A stretch of DNA of 64,000 bases, taken from assembly GCA_029204225.1 (NCBI GenBank), contig CM055094.1, positions 4,708,063-4,772,062 of the forward strand, written 5' to 3'. Shown here piece by piece: positions 35,795 to 48,224 of this stretch. A program made the position numbers and the translations under genes. The DNA comes from Diphasiastrum complanatum. Taxonomy: Eukaryota > Streptophyta > Lycopodiopsida > Lycopodiales > Lycopodiaceae. Under the pieces are notes generated by a model. The model had not been told where the DNA came from, did not search any database, and worked only from the letters and a program-made list of their open reading frames with translations. Position 1 is the stretch's first letter; each line of letters opens with the position of its first letter.

Positions 35795-36584
35795 CACGTG
35801 TTTCTTTGACAAGTGTCTAGACACCGTCTGGACACGTGGCGAGCATCCAAGTAAAGTGGCTAAATCTTTTGAAATGGAAAACGCGATGTATCTTTAATTT
35901 ATAGTCTTGCACAGTTGAAAATTTTCATACGCGTGGACTTTTGCCACGTGTCGAGTTGAACGAATGAAACGTCTCCACGTGGAGTGGCAGGAAATTACCG
36001 AGCTGTAAATGACGGCCCCCAACCTTTCAAATTGCAACACAACTCTTCTGTTTTTCTGGCTCTTCCCCAGTGCCTGTCTAGATTTTGCCACGGGGCAATC
36101 ATGACCATTGAATAGCTGACACGTGGCGTTTGAACTGGTGACGTAGACTGCGTGAACGACGGCCAACAATTAGCTTTCAAACTTCAAACTAGAAAACTCT
36201 GCGCCGTCTTAGCGACGCGAAAGAACGAGCTGTAATAGTCGTTGGATCCTCTTAGATGGTTAGATCTTGCCACGTGTGGACTAGCCATTTGTAGCGAGCA
36301 AACAAAATGCAATACTACCACGTGGCGTCCATGTAGTTGATCGAACCGAAAACGCCTCGTGCACTGAAGCTGTACGGTGCTCTCTCTGCCCGGGGCTCAA
36401 CCCCACGCTCGACCTGTACCAGTCGGATTCATGCCACGTGTAGCCCTGCCACATGGAATAATCGCAATGGTTCATCTGAATCGCTCGGCAGAATCTGAAC
36501 GGTGTTCTCTTTGCAGCAGGGGCTCGACCACTACGTTCGACCGCGCGCAGTCAGATTCCTGCCACGTGTCGCTTCTGCCACGTG
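35795..36584 (+). promoter_or_regulatory. Cluster of ten CACGTG G-boxes upstream of the GATA gene
   Basis: CACGTG starts at 35795, 35833, 35945, 35976, 36120, 36271, 36319, 36435, 36563 and 36579. Most have the strong contexts GCCACGTGTC or CCACGTGGC, typical of abscisic-acid- and light-responsive bZIP/bHLH sites. The block is GC-richer than its surroundings, and GACGG/TCTGGACGG-like phrases recur. It ends about 100 bases before the CT-rich leader. Confidence 0.7.
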
Positions 36585-36599
36585 GAGTAGTTTCAATGG

Positions 36600-36696
36600 C
36601 GCAATGGAATAGCTTGGCAGAATCTGGACGGTTAGATGAACATCCAACGGTGGCGGCTTAAGATCATTCCGTCTGTCAAATTTTACGAGGCCTTTC

Positions 36697-36727
<31 letters not shown>

Positions 36728-38634
36728 TCTGTTTTTCTTCTCTCGAGAGATTTCTCTCTCTCTCTCGAGAGAGAGCTCGCTCGCTCTTTCGCTCTTTCTT
36801 TGCAGATGAGCTGCTGCTACCAGAAACCCACACACAGTATACCCTCACCTACGCTCCCATTCATCTTTTTGCTTTTGTTTCTTTTCTTTTCTTTTCTTTC
36901 TTTCCTTCCTTGCTCCGTTACTTTGTGGGTTGTGCTGCTGCTCTTGCTGCACTGCAGCCTGCTGCAGCTGTACTACTACTGTGCTGTGGTTTGGTATCTG
37001 CTGTACTGTCTCTGTTCTTTCTTTCCCTCTCTCTCACTCGATCATCAGCGATCAGCTGCTGCTGGGCTTCTTTTCTTTGCTGCTTACTTGTGTTTGGGTT
37101 CTTGTAAGTATCGGTCGTGCTGTGCTGTGTTGTGTGTGTGTGGCGTCAAGATATGGTCCGGATTGTGTAATGCATGTGTGTTAAGTTGGCTTGCCTTTAA
37201 CGTCTGCGCTGCGCTGGGCTGTGCAGCATCGGAGATCAGCTTCTACGTGTCTTGGAACTCGTAGTTTTATGCTCTCTCCCCTCCTTTAGATTCCTTCCTA
37301 TTTTCAGTACCGATTCCCTCGTCTCGTTTTGTCTGCCAGATTCTGTATCATTTCGAGGCTCAACAGATCCCCACATATCCTCGGCACCATAAATATTCTT
37401 CGTAACATAGTAATCTTTGTGGGTTCTTTAGCAACTGCCAGTCCGGCTTCCCTGGAGATGCCTCGCATCTGATCAAGGCTACAGTTGAAAAGGCAAATGC
37501 CGTCTTTGTGTAGCCTTTTTTCGTTTGCCTCAACAGCCTTATTGTTCTGATGCTTTTCTTAATGGCTGGCCTCCAGCGAGAGAAGTTTTACGACGCAGTT
37601 TTAACCATGTTTCTTTCGCGATTTCTACGTATGCATGCTCACTAATCCATGTGAGTAATTTTTGGGAAGTATAATCAAGCATAGACATAAAACTTGTTTG
37701 TCCTGCCACAGTGTTCTCATGCTGTTGAGTATTCGGGCATGTTTTCAATGTTTGAATTTCCTACTGATCTTTCATAGTGTTTTCCAGAGTAAGCTGAGAC
37801 TCTCCCGTCTGAAAATGCAAGGGAGTCATATTCACTTTCTATCCTACTGCTGTAATTTCCTTTAAAGGCCATGAGATGGCAACTGCTGTGGAAATGTTTG
37901 CTCTTTCACAAACTTTTGACGACGTACGAAAATCACTAGCAGTTGGTGTATACATACTTCCGCGTGAAGCTTTAATACTGTAGAACTGTGAAAATGTAGA
38001 AATTTCTGCTTCAATCTTCTAAGTCCACTATCAGAAGGCTGAAAAGCCATCCAATACTTATATCTGTAGTTACAGTGCTCGACGGGGGTACGTTCTAAAG
38101 ACTCCTGCATCCTAGTGATGTAGAATTACCACATGCAGTTTTGGTTCTACTTTCTAGAATGCAATGGAATACATGGTCGCAAGTGTTTTAGAAAAGTGAA
38201 AGAAATATTGACTGGATAGATGGTGTATCCTGTAGTTCAAAACTGTGACTATAGTAGACTTGCGAGTGATCCTGACGAAAACAGCTTTTTACATTCAGCA
38301 GCTTTGCAGTATGATTGAGAAAACATTGTCATTTCATGGTGAGATCAGTGTACTCTTTGGATTTTATCACGTTAGATATAAAAGCGGCTATGGCCATGCG
38401 CATGCGCCAATCTTTCATGTTGTGTTAACTGTTTAGCCATGCCAACACTTATAAACTGCAGTTCTAACTTCTAAGAAAATGAAGCCAGCCTCTGGCAGAT
38501 TAGTACCTTGATCAACAATTGTCGGTTGTGTACAGGGTCCAAGCTGCGGTTGGTGTCTCTTCAAATCAATACCAGTATCCAGTTCTAGAAGGCTGAACCA
38601 CAAGAATTCTGTGAGGTCCTGGTAGTTTTTTGTC
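36600..38634 (+). other. Probable transcription start region and 5' leader of the GATA gene
   Basis: (CT)n at 36700-36727 and further CT/CTGCTG-rich sequence to about 37260 look like a plant 5' untranslated region. A strong donor CTT|GTAAGTATC (GT at 37104) and an acceptor GTGTACAG (ending 38535) could bound a 5'-UTR intron. The plus frame at 36800-37264 is open but a Leu/Cys/Phe-rich low-complexity product of CT/CTG-rich DNA, and I do not call it a gene. The exact start of transcription is unknown. Confidence 0.45.
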
Positions 38635-39884
38635 ATGGAGATTATGAGTACGTTCTTTGGGGTAGGTTGCGGCACTGGCCCTTACCATGAAAGCAGCAAA
38701 TATAGTGGTGTGGCAGATTATGAAACGAAGAACCTGAATGTAGAGGTCATACCCATAGATGACCTCTTGGACTTCTCGAATGAAGAAATTGCTGGTCCTA
38801 TCTGGAAAGGATCATCACAAGTACCAGAGAACTGTGCTGCTACTTCTACCACTAGTGCTCAAACAATGAATGACAATTTACCTTCTGAAGGATTAAAATC
38901 AGAGTCTCTTCCAGTTATCGTGGACACCGAAGAGCAAATTGCTGATATTGGGGTACCTGTGAGTGAATTTTCTTGCAACTCTTCTACTATTCTAATGACG
39001 TGGTTTGTTTACCGATGGACTCTAGCTTTAGGATTGCTCATCCTTTCAAAAGCTTTTAGTCGCATTGCTGCTTTCTGTGACTAGATTTCTGCATGATGCA
39101 GAAGATTAATCTTTCTGTGAATCAAATGCTCACTAGCTGTGTTGTTACTGCTGCGTGTCAGTGTGATGATATAGCTGAATTGGAGTGGTTATCCAATTTT
39201 GTGGAAGAATCCTTTTCTCTGGATCAAGAGTATAAATTTCTTACCACTCTGGGAGCTGAAAACTTTGAGGAAAGTTTAGATCAGAGCAGTAGCAGAAAGC
39301 GATTCCAAACCTCAAGCCCTGTTTCTGTTCTGGAAACTAGTGCCATTTCAGCAGATAAAAGAAGTGTTACAGGAGCTCTGCCACTGCCTGGCCGTGCTCG
39401 AAGCAAGCGAACTCGCACCGGGGTACGCCCGTGGGCGCATGGCCTTCTAGATCCCAGTAGCTCAAGCATGATCCTGGAATCAGCTTCTGCAGCTTCAGAA
39501 TTCAGCACCATGTCTGATCCACCTTGCTTATCTTCCAGCTCAGTGCCTGCCAGTGAACTTACATTCATTGACCTGGAAGCAAAGGAATCCTTTCCAAATA
39601 AATGTTTGAAATATGAAGCAAGGAGGCAAACAGCTGGTCCCTATCCTATAAGATGCATGCATTGTGGAATTCAGAAGACTCCCCAGTGGAGAGCAGGCCC
39701 ACTGGGACCCAAGACTCTCTGCAATGCTTGTGGAGTGAGGTACAAATCTGGCAGGCTTCTGCCAGAGTACAGACCAGCTGCCAGCCCTGAATACGTCCCT
39801 GAGAAGCATTCCAATTCTCATAAAAGAGTCCTTGAAATGAGGTTGCAGAAAGAATTCAGACTGCTACATCAACAGCATGAATAG
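38635..39884 (+). CDS. GATA zinc-finger transcription factor, subfamily A (two exons)
   Basis: Exon 1 is 38635-38958, exon 2 is 39162-39884; the 203-bp phase-0 intron has donor CCT|GTGAGT and acceptor TGTCAG|TGT. The product is 348 aa. An in-frame TAG lies four codons upstream, which fixes the start. Residues about 39-51 ([13 protein letters not shown]) and 109-126 ([18 protein letters not shown]), the latter right at the exon junction, are the acidic motifs of plant subfamily-A GATA factors, which normally read [17 protein letters not shown]. Residues 187-199 ([12 protein letters not shown] region) are the conserved basic, probably nuclear-targeting, stretch. The single type-IV finger is C273-X2-C276-X18-C295-X2-C298, followed by [19 protein letters not shown], and a charged tail follows. 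It should act in the nucleus on (A/T)GATA(A/G) sites. All key residues are present and I see no defect. Tyr is replaced by Cys at 109. Confidence 0.93.
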
Positions 39885-40410
39885 CAACACCAATCTGGAA
39901 CTGTCCTAACCCCACATCACATGGGCTTAATGTCCCAAGGTTTTGAGGTAATTGTCAGAAGCTCTATCTAATATTCCAATGAGGCAACTTCTTTCCATCA
40001 GCCCCTTTCCAAGACAGAATATTAACTTCAATTTTCTGTAGTATATCAGTCTTTTTTGCATGTCTTCTGCACCCATTATGCTGATGTACTAGATTTAGTG
40101 AATGAATATATGGAAGATGTGGAATGAGCTTAAGGAGGGCTTTTAAGATTGCTCTTAAATTGTGGAATCTTTGTGATGCTACAATTTTGTTGGCCTTGAG
40201 CACCAAGATGCTTGTCCTGAGGTTATAAAAATCTCTACTAGTTAGATCATTTGAAACTAGTTAAATAGTTTCATAACCAGGGATTTCATATTGCTTGATA
40301 TGATCTTCCCACATGGTGTATTGTGCTTGAGTTGGGTTTGCCCACCCAAGTTCAATTCTCTGAGATATCAAAGGTTGATAATATCAAATAGCTTATCCTA
40401 TAATAAAGGC
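39885..40410 (+). other. Probable 3' untranslated region of the GATA gene
   Basis: No coding frame on this strand. A candidate AATAAA is at 40402-40407; the true end of the transcript is unknown. Confidence 0.35.
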
Positions 40411-42060
40411 AAGGCTATGTCATGATAATGGCATCTTCAGTAGGAACTTCAAAGCTTGGAAAAGCAAGGAGCTGGTATTATATGATGAAAAGCTTCTTTG
40501 AGATAATATGCAAAGCCAATGTTGTGTGGGTATTATTTGATTTTTGTTTTGGTATCATGAGGTTATCAATAAGGATTTAAACTTTGATTTGCTAGTTATC
40601 AAAACTTTCTAGTAATGGGTTTGTATGTGCCTATTTTCATACTATATGCACATTTCAGAAGGCTCACTCTTTTCCCTGGATAATGTAATTAATTGTTTCT
40701 ACAAAGAGATGTTTTTATGGAACCATCTATTAGTATGACTTAGTAGCTTTCAAGTTTCCTTTAAACTAAAAGGTTCAAAGAATCTTCACCCTTTGTATGG
40801 CTCCTTCTAATTAAGTATGACACTATTTTTATTTTTTTGTCTGGTCTTATATAACAACAATATTTTGATAACCACCAAAAGTAAGGTTCACCTAACCCAT
40901 GTGAACACCACCTTTGTGATAATTTTTTACTCATCTTTCTTGCTTGATTCCTTAAGCAAATCTCTTCCGTATGAGACAATGATTATAAATTAAAGATAGA
41001 CAAAAGTTTTTCCTCTAGCGCCTTTGAACAACATTTAAATTTTGAATTTTCATTGCCATAAAATAGCTTTTCACTACAAACCACAACCTTTTCTGTAAGC
41101 CTTATCTTGTTGACCTATAGATAGTTGACCGCCCAAGAATCATCCATTATATAATTTCATGGGGTGAGGTTGATTTATAAATAAGTGCTCCACAATGTCC
41201 TCCATAAAATATAGAATACAACATTTATTATCAAAGGACACTTACTATGATTGGTAGACCAAGCAATAATACTCAAAGAAGACCACTTTAGTTTTCAATT
41301 TTATGCTTTTTGAAATTGCAAAGTTGGTTCACCAAATAGCTCAATTGGCCTTATGCTTCCATTTTAAATTATATTTGTCAATTGGAAAATGTTGGCCTTT
41401 ATAGTAGAATAGGCATCATTTGATTGATTTTTACTTATGTGAAAAATGTGAGTATCTTTTGAAAACAATGTAAGCATCACTATAATCGAAGCCTTGGTAA
41501 TTCTTTGCATTGCTCCACTTTCACATGACATGAGAATGATTTGCACCAACCATATAAAGTTTGAAAAATTTGAAGAAATTGTTCAACAAACAATAATTCA
41601 TCAAAGCCTATTGTAAATGACAAAAAGTTGAGAAGAATTTGACATTCACATTTGATAACAAATTTGATTCCAAGAAACAAGCCCTTTTTCACAATCTTGC
41701 TAGCATCTCTAATGTTAATTAATATCCAATTTTTTCATTATGCAAATTTGTAAGAGTGTCAAGTGAGCACAAATTGTATAAACATCAAGAGATTAGGTAG
41801 AGGCTTTTTGAATTTCTTACTCTTTTTCTCAATCTCTATGTCAATCATGTGTCTTTCTTTTTGTAGATTTAATATTAAGTTTTGTTTTCCTTGATAACAT
41901 AGTTGATTAAAAATCATAAAACAAGGTTTTTTTTTTTGTTTGAGAGTGAGGAATGATATTAAATACAAAAGGTCTATTGTTAAAGGTTTTTAGGCTAATT
42001 GTGTAAGAAAGTAGACATTTATTTAGATTGAAAGCTTATTATCCCGTTTGCAATTGTTGT
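40411..42060. other. AT-rich spacer, nothing recognised
   Basis: Only short frames, none with a recognisable domain. Confidence 0.5.
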
Positions 42061-42063
42061 ACA

Positions 42064-42290
42064 GGTCATGTTGCTCAAAAAGTATTGATTGTATTGATCT
42101 CTCAACAAGTTTGTTTTCACTTTGGCCATCAAAAAAGTATTGATTGTATTGGTTGAGAGAGGTCATGTTGCTCAAAAAGTATTGATTGTATTGATCTCTC
42201 AACAAGTTTGTTTTCGCTTTGGCCATTAAAAAAGTATTGATTGTATTGATCTCTCAACAAGTTTGTTTTCGCTTTGGCCATCAAAACCAA
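42064..42290 (+). repeat. Nested tandem repeat (about 54 and 97 bp)
   Basis: AGTATTGATTGTATTG occurs at 42081, 42136, 42179 and 42233; GGTCATGTTGCTC at 42064 and 42161. Segments ending in CTCTCAACAAGTTTGTTTTC and CTTTGGCCAT are shuffled among copies. Confidence 0.9.
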
Positions 42291-43468
42291 GGGAGATTGG
42301 GAGAAAGATGTTTTAAATATGAGTGAATAAAAGATTCATTGGAAATGGGAGTGAAACCAAAATGAAGGTCTATGATTTTTTGATGGGCATCAATTTGAAC
42401 TTCAAACATTTGAAAATCCTTCTTCAATACTAGTGCCTCCTAGTCCTAACTTGTTGGAATTATGATTTGTGTATGTGTGTAGATTGTTGATTTATGATTG
42501 AGGGCTGATTTGGGCATCATGTTGGGGTGGGGGGGGGGGGGGGGAGGAGGGAGAGGGAATAGTAGGATTAGAAAGCGGAAGGTCGGCTCAGGCTCATATG
42601 CCAATGTTGGAACAGTAAGGTAAGATGATACTTTGATATCATATTGGAGTTTGAGTAGTGGAAGTTCTCCTTAGATAAGTCTTGTTTCAGGATCCTTCAT
42701 GAATGCATATAGTTTGTATCGGAATTAAGAGCTATGTCTCTATTACCATTTATGTACTAAAGTGTTTTGATTTGTTATGTGTCACACTATGTAGAGTTTT
42801 ACAAATAGTCTACATGAAAATAATCAAAGTATGTGCAGTACACCATATTTACACAAAGGTATAGTACACCATATTTACACAAAGGTATAGTAGACTGTTA
42901 TATTGGGATCCATGATTGAGGCTTACATAGAATGCATGAGACATATATAACTAAGATGTAGGTTCTAAAGGAACATGCATTCATAGTCTAGAGGTGAACG
43001 ACTATAGTGTTAGCAATCTCAAATATCGAGAATGAGCTATCAAGTGCTGAGGCACTCTACTTGGCCCATTGTATGATTTGAATGATATTTTCTCTTTCAA
43101 TAAGAACTAGTATGCATTATGAATCACTTTAATTTATGCATCAGAGTTATTGTGAATCATTATAATTTCAAACAAGAATCATTCTGCACAAATTTAGGAT
43201 TATTTATGGTTTATTATGATGACACAATCACTCTAAATAGATCTACTGCTCAAATACATGTGACAAACATTTATGATACATAGAATTTAAAGTGATTAAT
43301 GCATGAATATAAGTGGTTGAAATAATGTAACAGATAAATCAAAACATAGAGGAATATTGTATGAATTGTCATATATCACCATGCGCTAAATCAATGTAGT
43401 CTATTGCTAGTCATTCATTCAATTAAGAATTAAATCACTTAGAAGCATTAAACCATATATAACAATTT
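42291..43468. other. AT-rich spacer with a poly-G run and a 26-bp duplication
   Basis: G run at about 42529-42544. GTACACCATATTTACACAAA is repeated at 42838 and 42864. No gene recognised. Confidence 0.55.
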
Positions 43469-44045
43469 GTAAATTAGAGTGATGGAGGTTGTAATATTTT
43501 CATACAAATTATTGGCACAGGAAGTTAGATCACAACAGATTTGCTAGAATGAATCACTAATGAATAGATCAAATGAAATTGTTATAGAAAGCATGAATCT
43601 ACAACACATGCTACTTTGATTAAAAATGGATGCGTCCTTTATGATAGATAATCTGCAAATAAGAGTGATGGAGGGTGCAAATATCTTCATACAAATTATT
43701 GGTACAAAGAATTATATCATAGCAAATTGTTGGAATGAATCACTAATCATTAGAACCATTAGCTACTATGAAATTGCCATAGAAAACATGAATCTATAGT
43801 AGGCGTTATTTCTTTTTGGAAGTAGTTGCGTTTTCCCTTTTGTAATAGTATGCAAATAAGAGTGATAGAGGACACAAATATCTTCATACAAATTATTGGT
43901 ACAAAGAATTACATCTAAACAAATTGCTTGATTGATTTACTAATGATTATAACCATTAGCTACTATAAAAATGCTATAGAAAGTATGAATCTACAACATG
44001 TGCTACTTCTCTTGAAAGTGTATGCGTCTCCTCTCAATAAAAAAA
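43469..44045 (+). repeat. Three tandem copies of a unit of about 190 bp
   Basis: Units begin near 43469, 43655 and 43852 with AAATWAGAGTGATRGAGG and share CTTCATACAAATTATTGG, AATCACTAATNATTAGAACC-like and AGAAANCATGAATCTA blocks. This could be the start of a satellite or a local duplication. Confidence 0.85.
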
Positions 44046-44585
44046 CATTCACAATTTATAAAAAAAAATAGTAACTAGTTCACATTACAAGAAACTATTT
44101 TTATTAATAGTAGCTTAAACTTCATAAATGAGGTTCATGGAGTGTGAACCATATTCTAGTCAGCTAACAGCTTGAACGTCGTAGAATTTTGTTTGATAAA
44201 CTAATTTTTGGACTCACAAGGTGACCTTTATTCAAATGGATGATCGAATTAGAGCAAGAGCTACATTTTGAGTGGCACTATGAAAATGTTGAAAAATGCC
44301 TATCGGTATGTTTTCCAAGTAGACATTTTGTTGACTGGTCAAAATTACCATTTTCATTGAGTCGACATTTCCTTGCGTTGGCATTGTGCTCATGTGCATA
44401 AAAATGTGCATCAAACCCATTGTCACTTGTTGGAGAATAACGAGAGATAAACATGTCAAAATTCAATTCTAAAGATGGTGAAACGTTTTTATTCGAATTG
44501 ATGAAAAAATGGCTTTAAAAAAATCTTACAGTACTGCTTGACACGTGTGAGATTTGAATTAAATTCAAATTGAATGAGTGTCAAA
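44046..44585. other. AT-rich spacer, nothing recognised
   Basis: Short minus-strand frames at 44232-44466 have no known domain. Confidence 0.45.
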
Positions 44586-44591
44586 ATTAAT

Positions 44592-44625
44592 GTTGAATGT
44601 TGAATGTTGAATGTCGAATGTCGAA
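44592..44625 (+). repeat. Short TTGAATG tandem repeat
   Basis: About five heptamers TTGAATG/TCGAATG; related TTGAAT words continue to about 44750. Confidence 0.8.
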
Positions 44626-44929
44626 GGAGCGTCGAATTTGAATTCAAACGTGGAATGCCACATGAGTGTCAAATTCAAATTTGAATATTGAATGTAAAAG
44701 AAGTGTTGAATTGGAATTTAGAAGAAGGTCGAATAATATTTGAATTGTGGAATGTTCGGGTGAAATTTCAAGGAAATTCTAACGATTTTTGGTTGCTTGG
44801 AACTTCAAGTTTTGATCTCTGCAACTCAAAGCATGAGTAAAACTATAGACCTTCGAATTCTGCTAGGATTTGACAAGCATTGTAGTTGTGACATGAAGGG
44901 TTTGCAATGGAAATAAAATTCTACCACTC

Positions 44930-45990
44930 CCCGTTAATTTGACTGCAAATACTTCTTGAAATTTACAATCTTTATAAATTTGCTTGTCCCTTGGTAGAAC
45001 CTTGGTGAAAATATTTGCAGGCTGATTTTTTGTTGCACAATACGTTAGCTCAATTTCTTTGTCACGAATTTTTTTCCTGACAAAGTGGAATTGAATATGT
45101 ATATGCTTTGTTTTGAAATGATATCTAGGATTCCAAGATAGATTTATGCAACTTAAAATGTTACAAAACATAGTAGTAGGTAGAAGCTGAAAAATATCTA
45201 AGTCGTTGAGTGAAGTTTGATCCAAATTGTTTCTTTAGTGGCCTAGGTGGTAGCAACATATTTTGCTTCTGTTGTAGAGAGTGTGATGGAGTTTTGGTTC
45301 ATGTTGTTCCAAGGATCAATTCTTGAGAAAAGATAAAGCAATAATCGGAAGTCGATTGTCTGGAATCAACATTATCTCCTCAATTTGAATCAGTGAATCC
45401 TTGCCAGGTAAGAGCAGCTTCATGATTGCCATGGTAGCATAAAGTTTGATACATACTTGAATACTCTTTTTGAAGCCTTATAATGAACCAAACCTAGATT
45501 AGACTTGTATTGGTTGAGAGTGCTAATGGTGTAAGCTAGATTTGGTCTAGTACAAATCATAGCATACATAAGAAAGCCTATTAATGAGTGCTACAAAATG
45601 ATTTTTTATCTAATCACTTTCTTTAAAGGTATGAGAACACATGTCCTTAGATTACTTTAGGCTAGGATTCATTGAAAAATCAATGGGCTTACAATCATGC
45701 ATATAACATTGTTCTAAAATAATTTGCAAGTACATTTCTTGACTTCTCAGATTTGTCTATAAAGAAAATCGTGAGTAGTTCCTAAATTTGTTATGCCAAA
45801 TTCTTTTGACAACTAAGATTAAACTTTACATAAGAATTTTAGATCATTGTAGTGCATCATCTACATACAAAGCAACAATTATATAAGAAAGGCTTGTGAA
45901 CTTCTTGTATACATTTCCATCATACACCGATGTTTAAAACATGTTACTATACAAAGTCAATAAATCTGAGTCAGTACTTGATCCTTAAAG
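44930..45990 (-). pseudogene. Copia RT (second half) and RNase H, decayed
   Basis: The minus strand begins near 45990 with RT palm sequence; IIVALYVDD (catalytic YVDD at 45868-45857) is followed by RT thumb remnants, then RNase H traces (DSRQSTSDYCFIFSQ) and the clear C-terminus PRYHFKTKHIHIQFHFVRKK, IELTYCATKNQPANIFTKVL. Many stops and frameshifts. Its first half is at 48.2-48.5 kb. Confidence 0.82.
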
Positions 45991-46002
45991 TTATCACATT
46001 TA

Positions 46003-46003
46003 G

Positions 46004-46035
<32 letters not shown>

Positions 46036-46223
46036 AAGGACCATACAAAGTTAAAGAAATACTGAAATATGGAGCAATTATTTTGGACCATCTGGATGGA
46101 AAACGATTTGACACTCCAGTGAATGGCAGCTCCACATTTTCGCGGTTTTTAAAGCCTTTTAACCTGTTCTTGATGCCTTTTTCTCTTTATATATATAAAT
46201 AAATATATATATATATATATATA
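46003..46223 (+). pseudogene. gypsy integrase C-terminal scrap between two (TA)n tracts
   Basis: Plus strand 46037-46165 reads KGPYKVKEILKYGAIILDHL, DGKRFDTPVNG, the C-terminal end of Ty3/gypsy integrase (GPYxV...L.DLDG...VNG...LK). It is bracketed by (TA)n at 46003-46035 and 46188-46223, and is on the opposite strand to the gypsy pol segment next to it. Confidence 0.6.
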
Positions 46224-48220
46224 AGAAACAATACACACACATTCTGTGGATTTTCTGGGTACGGAACGACACCAATTACAAAGTCTCTAGCATCTGTTTC
46301 GACCACAATTGGCTGATTGGGGTTGACGACTTTAAAAACTGGTGTTGTGGCTAAGGCTGTTTTGAGAGCATCAAAGCTCTCCTGCTATGCGGACTCCTAA
46401 ATGACCTCCTTTCCTTTCCCCTTAAGAAGATTTGTCATAGGAACTGCTATCTGAGCATGTTCCTTGACGAATTGTCTACAATATCCCGCCAAACCTAAAA
46501 AGATCTGAAGCTCTAAAAGATTCTAAGGTGTCATCCAATTGAGTATTTCTTTAACCTTATTAGGGTCCATCTTAATCCCATATGCTGAGATAATGTGACC
46601 CAAATAAACTACTTCTTCAACGAAGAATTCACACTTAGTTTCTTAGCATAAAGCTTATGCTTTCTATGCAACCAAAACACCTTTCTAAGGTGTTTTAGAT
46701 GCTCCTTCCTTGTCTTATTGTAAACGAGGATGTCATCTAAAAATACGACTACAAACTTACCCAAGTATGGTCTGAGGACACTGTTCATCCAGGTCATAAA
46801 GGTACCTGGAGCATTTGTGAGCCCAAAAGGCAGCACCTTAAACTCATAATGACCATGACAAGTCCTGAAAGCTGTTTTCAGGACATCTTCCGACTTTATA
46901 CAGACTTGATGATATCCCGATCTAAGATCAATTTTACTGAAAAACTTAGCCCCATCAAGTTGATCAAACAACTCGTTTGCCCGAGGCATTGAGTATTTAT
47001 TCTTAATTGTGACTTTATTGAGGGCTCTGTAATATATGCAAAGGCACATAGACCTCTCTTTCGTTTTCACCAAAAGGACTGGTGAGGCCCATGGTGAACT
47101 ACTGGTCTGAATTTGGCCTTTCCCAAGATAATTTGTTAACTGCCTAGTTATTTCTTCATCCTTTGTTCAATTGACCCGATACAGAGATTTGGAAACAGGT
47201 GCTATACCTAGCACTAGGTTTATTACATGATCTACATCTCTGCTAGGTGGTAAACCATGCGGTAAATCAGGAAAAACATCTTTAAATTTAGACAATAAAG
47301 TTTCTAATTTACTTACTTTTTGCTGTAAAGAACTAGAAATAGAAACTTTTGGAATAAACTGAAAGTCACATAAGAATATCTGATGGCTGTTATCTCTGAT
47401 TAATTGATAGAGCTCTGAACTGCAGACCATAGTGCTATTGGAAATATCATGCTCCCCATGCAACTGGATCTCTCGGCCTTTATGCTGAAAGCTGAGGGGT
47501 GTTCTCCTGATAATTTCTGTGGAGGGAAGGTCCTAAGATGTAGAGCCAATCTCTCTCGAGAACAATGTCTGTGCGATCCAGGTGCATTATCTGAAAGTTT
47601 ATTTCATCTTTATACCCATGAATACCAAGATTTAAATTACCTACCATAGTTTCTCAAATTTTTTTTGTCTTCACCCTTAGCTAATGAAACTATGTACCTA
47701 TGCTGACTAGGTACTTCTGAAAGTCTGAGTTTTTTTAACCAGGGTGTAGTTGATGAAATTATGGATTGCCCCATCATCAACCATGACTTTGATTGACTTG
47801 TTGCCAACTTTCCCATGCATACGAACTAGGTCATGCGGCCTAAAGCTGAAGGGTCTTGCTAGCATTGCAGAAGTTAGTTGGCAACAGTGTTCATGGTCTT
47901 CATGAAACACTTTTATCTCGGAAGCTACCGAGTCACTTGGGAAACTTACTGTCTGAACAAGATGGACTTGTTTTTTTTTTTTTTTTTTTTTAGTGAATGG
48001 CCCCTTGGAAAACTGTCTGACTGTGTGTCCCTTGCCCATGCACACAAGTCACAAACGTTCTTGTTTGACTTTCTCAGAATCTTCTGGTTTTAAGGGCTGT
48101 ATGAGTGATGGGCGTTTCTGAGGAGCTTCACTCTTAATTTTATCTTCTTTCTTTTAAAATTTCTTTTTAAATTGAAAGTCTTTCTGAGAAGGCTGCTCAG
48201 AAAGCGGCTAATGTCTCGCC
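46224..48220 (-). pseudogene. Ty3/gypsy gag end, protease and reverse transcriptase, decayed
   Basis: Minus strand order: a damaged zinc knuckle (CMGKGHTVRQFSK, last Cys lost) near 48040, a 21-base T run (47971-47991) read as poly-Lys, protease core MVDDGAIHNFI (usual DSGA is altered to DDGA), then KDVFPDLPHGLPP with DVDHVINLVLG before the RT, one TGA near 47164, [13 protein letters not shown], the RT palm ([27 protein letters not shown]) and catalytic FLDD (46743-46732) followed by the connection region with more stops. IDYRAL is IYYRAL. No LTRs or primer site. Confidence 0.88.
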
Positions 48221-48224
48221 TTCT

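Noticed and set aside
36800-37264. 154-codon hydrophobic frame as a membrane protein
   Set aside because: Made of CT/CTG-rich sequence in a probable 5' leader; three overlapping plus frames look alike in composition.
39281-39821. Minus-strand frames opposite the GATA exon
   Set aside because: Shadows of the real exon.
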